Of a stretch of 9,686 nucleotides of DNA, positions 6,427-9,686 are shown piece by piece. Origin of the DNA: Flavobacteriaceae bacterium (lineage in GTDB: Bacteria > Bacteroidota > Bacteroidia > Flavobacteriales > Flavobacteriaceae); contig JABSPP010000037.1 in the NCBI GenBank assembly GCA_013214275.1, positions 1 through 9,686 on the forward strand. Direction: 5' to 3'. The notes under the pieces are model-generated. The model searched no databases. It was not told the DNA's origin and saw only the letters and a program-made list of their open reading frames with translations. Both the position numbers and the translations under genes were made by a program. Position 1 is the first letter of the stretch; each line of letters opens with the position of its first letter.

Positions 6427-6780
6427 TTAAAGTTCTCTTTTGATGAGTAGAAAAGTTTCATTTTCTAAGGCAAGATAGCCTTCATCGTAAACATAAAAGT
6501 ACGTATTTCCTGTTTTAGTGGTATAGATTGAGGTAAATAATTGAAAGTCGAACCCTTGATCATAAAGCTTAGTTCTTAGCACTTTCGTCTTTCCTCTAGT
6601 ATTTAATTCTGAAAGAATTTTGTAGTTCTTACGCAATCGATTGTTGATATTTCGGATCAGATTTTTACTACCTTTATTAATCCTATTGTTATATGCATTG
6701 CGGCAGTAGTCTGAACAGAATTTTTTATCAACTCTTCCCCTAACGATGTTGTCACATTCTAAGCAAGTTCTATTTTCCAT
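6427..6780 (-). CDS. Small Cys4 zinc-ribbon protein (function unknown)
   Basis: This 117-residue protein begins with a C-x2-C-x12-C-x3-C motif: C6 and C9 in TCLECDN, C22 and C26 in KFCSDYCRNAY. The FCSxxCRxxY pattern is typical of small zinc ribbons such as the DUF2116 type, so zinc binding is likely. Residues 31-70 are basic (NRINKGSKNLIRNINNRLRK) and could contact nucleic acid or ribosomes; that is inference. The C-terminal part (about 75-117) looks like a small beta-rich domain (TKTGNTYFYVYDEGYLALEN). Its ATG lies inside the end of the acetyltransferase gene (11-bp overlap), so it is translationally coupled and last in the cluster. I do not recognise a characterised homologue. Confidence 0.85.
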   Translation of the reverse strand: MENRTCLECDNIVRGRVDKKFCSDYCRNAYNNRINKGSKNLIRNINNRLRKNYKILSELNTRGKTKVLRTKLYDQGFDFQLFTSIYTTKTGNTYFYVYDEGYLALENETFLLIKREL

Positions 6781-7312
6781 AATCTTCTTTTTTTAGTTCA
6801 TACCAATTACACTCAGTTTGTTTAAAGTAAAATGTGTTGATAAACCGGAGTCCAATTTTTTGCAAAACAGTATTTGATCCAATATTTTCAACATCTGCCG
6901 CTCCAAAAATAATAGGATAGTTCATGGTATTAAATCCATATTGTAATGTTGCAACTGAAGACTCCGTTGCATATCCTTTTCCCCAATACTTGGGGATTAG
7001 GCGGAAGCCAATATCAACAAAATTCTGAAAGTCGTTTAGTGCTTCTTTTTCACCAATATTGAATTTTAACCCAGACCACCCCACAAAATCTCCTGAACTT
7101 TTTTCAATTACTGCGAAGCGACCAATACCTAATTCTTTGTACTGTCTTCCAATAAACAAGATGTTTTCTAATGCCTCTTTCTTATTTTTAATAGGATGTT
7201 TCCCCAAGTATTGGTGTACTTTATCATTTGAGTCCAACTCAAACATACCATCAATATCTGTTTCTCTAATCTCTCTAAGTATTAAGCGATTTGTCTCCAA
7301 GTAGAATTGCAT
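6770..7312 (-). CDS. GNAT family N-acetyltransferase, RimJ/RimL-like
   Basis: The 180-residue protein has the RimJ/RimL-type (Acetyltransf_3) N-terminus TNRLILREIRETDIDGMFEL (residues 7-26). Motif A, which binds acetyl-CoA pyrophosphate, is VDIGFRLIPKYWGKGYATES (99-118), with the loop K108-YWGKG-Y. A later block, VENIGSNTVLQKIGL (141-155), is also typical. The family transfers acetyl groups to protein N-termini, small amines or metabolites; the substrate here cannot be read from sequence, and resistance or ribosomal-protein modification should not be assumed. It starts 17 bp after the upstream CxxC-protein gene and overlaps the downstream zinc-ribbon gene by 11 bp. All family blocks are present. 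Confidence 0.93.
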   Translation of the reverse strand: MQFYLETNRLILREIRETDIDGMFELDSNDKVHQYLGKHPIKNKKEALENILFIGRQYKELGIGRFAVIEKSSGDFVGWSGLKFNIGEKEALNDFQNFVDIGFRLIPKYWGKGYATESSVATLQYGFNTMNYPIIFGAADVENIGSNTVLQKIGLRFINTFYFKQTECNWYELKKEDYGK

Positions 7313-7329
7313 GCATTCAACATTAATGA

Positions 7330-7893
7330 TTATATCACAAGCACTCTTTCATCAAATAGATCTTTTAAAGAAGGAGGCAAGTCCACAATTCGATTAAAGA
7401 AGTCGTCTAATTCATCTTTAGTATCTTCTGACAAGCACTGTTCAAAATCTTTTATGAAAACTTCGCCATACACAATCGCTTCAGAAGCCTGATTTTCACG
7501 AAAAATAACAGCTGATACCTGATACTCTTTCATTTGATGGATAGGAGTTCCAGTAAACGTACAATTTTTAATTGGAGGCAACGCTTCTTTATTAAGAGCA
7601 TACTCCAACTGGATCCTTGTGTAATCATTAAGCTTGGTGTAGGAATTCTTTAATTCGTCAATATTCTGAAGCGTTTTTATAGAAATTTTTTTAGCCAATC
7701 GATCTCTGCAATCTCCACAGATAGCGTATCCAAAAATCAATTTTAAATCTTCATCTAGGCTCAGCCGCCCGTAAAACTGTTCTACATGATGTAACTTATT
7801 AAGTAATGACTCCTGACAATCGGAGCAATGTGTATAAGGCTTTTTGTTATCTTTAAGAAGCTCACGTTGAATGTTTGAGTTTGAAAAAGCCAT
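7330..7893 (-). CDS. Unrecognised protein with two CxxC pairs
   Basis: This 187-residue soluble-looking protein has no family I recognise. Two CxxC pairs (C23/C26 in THCSDCQES and C59/C62 in AICGDCRDRL), 32 residues apart, could form one zinc site. Between them is a helix-like stretch with KLHHVEQFYGRL. A second half (about 105-187) begins with KNCTFTGTPIHQMKEYQVSA and ends in an acidic, hydrophobic tail (SEDTKDELDDFFNRIVDLPP). No signal peptide or membrane segment is seen. It is the first gene of a three-gene minus-strand cluster and is divergent from ssb across 279 bp. The ATG at 7893 follows an AT-rich leader; no exact TAnnTTTG promoter was found upstream. Coding status is supported by its length, its ordered cysteines and the tight operon. 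Confidence 0.8.
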   Translation of the reverse strand: MAFSNSNIQRELLKDNKKPYTHCSDCQESLLNKLHHVEQFYGRLSLDEDLKLIFGYAICGDCRDRLAKKISIKTLQNIDELKNSYTKLNDYTRIQLEYALNKEALPPIKNCTFTGTPIHQMKEYQVSAVIFRENQASEAIVYGEVFIKDFEQCLSEDTKDELDDFFNRIVDLPPSLKDLFDERVLVI

Positions 7894-8014
7894 AAATTTT
7901 TATAGATTTAAATTAACATAACAAATTAATATTTAAACACTTAACCTTGTTTAGTTGACTGGGAATTATTTGTTTTATCTGTTTAAATAATTTCAAATAT
8001 AGTATTTTTTATCC

Positions 8015-8044
8015 GTTTACAAACGTTTACAAATGTTTACAACC
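8015..8044. repeat. Three tandem 10-bp repeats (GTTTACAAAY) upstream of ssb
   Basis: GTTTACAAAC, GTTTACAAAT and GTTTACAACC follow each other with an exact 10-bp period, close to one helical turn, so a protein could bind all three on the same DNA face. They lie between the divergent ssb and CxxC-protein genes, 158 bp before the ssb start. The junction of repeats 1 and 2 contains the palindrome AAACGTTT. Operator or protein-binding function is inferred. Confidence 0.6.
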
Positions 8045-8100
8045 GAAAGTAAGTGCTTTATGACCGATTAAAACTTGACTTGTGTTGGATCTTTGTGGTG

Positions 8101-8118
8101 TCGAAAAAATCGAAAAAA
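8101..8118 (+). repeat. Tandem 9-bp repeat TCGAAAAAA in the ssb upstream region
   Basis: Two perfect adjacent copies of TCGAAAAAA lie just after a near-consensus -7 element (GATCTTTG at 8088-8095, one mismatch to TAnnTTTG). If that promoter is used, the repeats start the ssb leader, which would be about 70 nt long. The repeat is visible; its role is unknown. Confidence 0.45.
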
Positions 8119-8172
8119 GATCTTGTAAGTGTAAGGTCGAAATTAGAAGTATTAACATTAAAAAATTAAATC

Positions 8173-8508
8173 ATGAGTACATTAAGAAACAAAGTTCAGT
8201 TGATTGGAAACTTAGGAAATGATCCTGAAATCATCGCTTTAGAGAGCGGTAGAAAACTAGCCAAATTTTCATTGGCAACTAATGAGAGTTACAAGGACGT
8301 GAATGGTGAAAAACAAACAAAGACAGACTGGCACAATATAGTCGCATGGGGTAAGACTGCTGAGATTATAGAAAAGTATGTGACCAAAGGGAAAGAAGTT
8401 GCAGTAGAAGGAAAACTTACTACTCGAAACTACGAAACAAAGGAGGGTGAAAAAAGACACATCACAGAGGTTGTATGTAACGAATTGTTGATGTTGGGAA
8501 GTAAGTAG
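8173..8508 (+). CDS. ssb: Single-stranded DNA-binding protein, short form
   Basis: The 111 residues form a complete OB-fold SSB domain: RNKVQLIGNLGNDPEI (5-20), FSLATNES (32-39), TDWHNIVAWGKTAEI with W53 and W59 (51-65), and KGKEVAVEGKLTTRNYE (72-88). These are the strands and aromatic residues that stack on ssDNA in replication, repair and recombination. The protein ends at LLMLGSK and lacks the linker and acidic DDDIPF-like tail by which E. coli SSB recruits partners. Short tailless SSBs are common in Flavobacteriia, so this is probably natural rather than truncated, and a longer SSB may exist elsewhere in the genome. It is transcribed alone, between a repeat-bearing leader and a strong terminator. 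Confidence 0.95.
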   Translation: MSTLRNKVQLIGNLGNDPEIIALESGRKLAKFSLATNESYKDVNGEKQTKTDWHNIVAWGKTAEIIEKYVTKGKEVAVEGKLTTRNYETKEGEKRHITEVVCNELLMLGSK

Positions 8509-8531
8509 TGGGAATTTTTGCTATGAATGGG

Positions 8532-8562
8532 AAGCCGAGTCAGAAATGTCTCGGCTTTTTTG
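8532..8562 (+). terminator. Rho-independent terminator of ssb
   Basis: AAGCCGAG (8532-8539) pairs perfectly with CTCGGCTT (8550-8557) across a 10-nt loop, followed by a run of T (8556-8561). It starts 23 bp after the ssb stop and is the only strong intrinsic terminator seen in the window. Confidence 0.92.
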
Positions 8563-8683
8563 TTTTCAGAACAATAAACTACAGTGACACAAAATATTGA
8601 GATATCACTCTCGAGATATAAAAAATCTGTAACAAAAGTAATAACTTCGTCACCAACTGTTATCAACCTAAAAGAACCAACCC

Positions 8684-9686
8684 ATGACTGCACACTTTTT
8701 ACGTCTTGAATGGAAACAGTATTTTAGAGCATCATACTGGGAGAAGAGTATTGGAATAAAAATACTGATGGGATTTTTAGCACTCTACTTTATAGGACTA
8801 TTGATGGTTATGGGATTTGAATTATTCAACGGATTAAAAAAACTCTTCCCAGAACAAGACCCCTTTACCATGGTAAAAAAAGGCCTGTTTTATTGGTTTT
8901 CCTTAGACTTAACCATCCGATTTTTCCTACAGAAATTACCCGTAATGACTGTAAAGCCCTTTTTAACAATGCCTGTAAAAAGAAGTAAAATAGTCAACTT
9001 CGTACTTATAAAATCAGCATTCTCTTTTTTTAACTTTTTATCGTTATTCTTTGCTATTCCATTTGCCATTGTACTCTTAAGAGAAGGATACCATTCCAAT
9101 CACGTATGGCTGTGGCTCGCAATCATCTTTTTGATGACACATGTTGTGAATATGCTGCATTTTTTTATGGAAAACCTTATGTCAAAGTCAGACCTATCTG
9201 TCTTTCTGGTCTTTGGAGTTTTAGCAGCTCTGTCGGGTCTAAATCATTATGAAATTATTCCTCTGTCTAGTTTAACTACCTCGGCAGTGAATGCCACTTT
9301 TGCACAACCTTGGTATGGACTAAGTATGATCATAGTTTTTATGGCACTTTACAGGTACAATTTCAAAAGCCTAAAGCAAAAACTTTACATTGACAGCACC
9401 GTACAGGTTAAAGTGAAACAAGCAAAAACCTCAGATCTGTCATGGACTAGACGATTCGGAGATATCGCCCCTTTTATGCAATTGGACATCCGACTTATTC
9501 TAAGAAATAAGAGAACAAAAAGTAGTTTACTTATTCTATTTGTGGGGTTGTTTTATGGAGTTCTCTTCTATCCTCAAGAGACGTATAAGGATATGGTGTT
9601 TTTCTATGCCTTTATAGGGATATTTTCTACTGTAATTTTCCTGATAAATTTTGGACAGTTTATTCCTGCCTGGGATAGTAGTTACT
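8684..9686 (+). CDS. DUF5687 family multi-pass membrane protein (partial, C-terminus missing)
   Basis: An open frame of 334 codons runs from the ATG at 8684 past the window end. It matches the DUF5687 family of Bacteroidota, annotated as putative ABC-transporter permease-like proteins: a leading FLRLEWKQYFRAS, then KILMGFLALYF, KKLFPEQDPF, IRFFLQKLPVM, MPVKRSKIVNFVLIKSAFSF and MQLDIRLILRNKRTKSS (264-281). Hydrophobic segments occur at about 24-46, 66-84, 108-133, 142-160, 171-187, 210-224, 281-297 and 304-324, so it lies in the inner membrane. Family members usually have an ABC ATPase gene next to them, which could follow beyond the window. It is separated from ssb by a terminator and must have its own promoter; TAACTTCG (8642-8649) is a one-mismatch candidate. 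Transport substrate unknown. Confidence 0.88.
   Translation, partial: MTAHFLRLEWKQYFRASYWEKSIGIKILMGFLALYFIGLLMVMGFELFNGLKKLFPEQDPFTMVKKGLFYWFSLDLTIRFFLQKLPVMTVKPFLTMPVKRSKIVNFVLIKSAFSFFNFLSLFFAIPFAIVLLREGYHSNHVWLWLAIIFLMTHVVNMLHFFMENLMSKSDLSVFLVFGVLAALSGLNHYEIIPLSSLTTSAVNATFAQPWYGLSMIIVFMALYRYNFKSLKQKLYIDSTVQVKVKQAKTSDLSWTRRFGDIAPFMQLDIRLILRNKRTKSSLLILFVGLFYGVLFYPQETYKDMVFFYAFIGIFSTVIFLINFGQFIPAWDSSY

Noticed and set aside
8015..8044. CRISPR array or replication-origin iterons
   Set aside because: The units are 10 bp with no spacers, and no rep gene or DnaA-box cluster is nearby.

Overview
The window looks like a chromosomal segment from a low-GC member of Bacteroidota, most likely Flavobacteriales. 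Four things point there: the gene order purN / acpP-fabF-rnc / IPExxxVDY-family gene / pyk; a DUF5687 membrane protein; the short tailless SSB; and TAnnTTTG promoter elements with A-rich leaders in place of Shine-Dalgarno sequences. The genus cannot be read from the sequence.

Region 1 (1-889, minus strand) holds purN (purine biosynthesis). Downstream of it is the N-terminal part of an RNase H1 with a viroplasmin-like domain, cut by the window start. Region 2 (964-5273, plus strand) starts at a good promoter and runs acpP, fabF, rnc (gaps of 15 and 8 bp). After a 99-bp gap with a possible second promoter come an IPExxxVDY-family gene and pyk, 2 bp apart. This core block joins fatty-acid synthesis, RNA processing and glycolysis. 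The RNase III has Asn where one of the four acidic active-site residues normally sits.

Region 3 (5274-6426) is decayed. A small IS200-type element, with one HUH/Y1 transposase and hairpins at both ends, lies beside the C-terminal remnant of a charged, coiled-coil-like minus-strand gene. A short out-of-frame hydrophobic stretch on the far side may be that gene's N-terminal part. Region 4 (6427-7893, minus strand) is a tight three-gene cluster: an unrecognised protein with two CxxC pairs, a RimJ/RimL-like GNAT acetyltransferase, and an 11-bp-overlapping small Cys4 zinc-ribbon protein. It is the least explained part of the window and the best candidate for undescribed biology, although nothing in the sequence shows what it does.

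Region 5 (7894-9686, plus strand) has a regulatory-looking intergenic stretch with three 10-bp repeats and a 9-bp tandem repeat, then ssb with a strong intrinsic terminator, then the start of a DUF5687 multi-pass membrane protein that runs off the window end.
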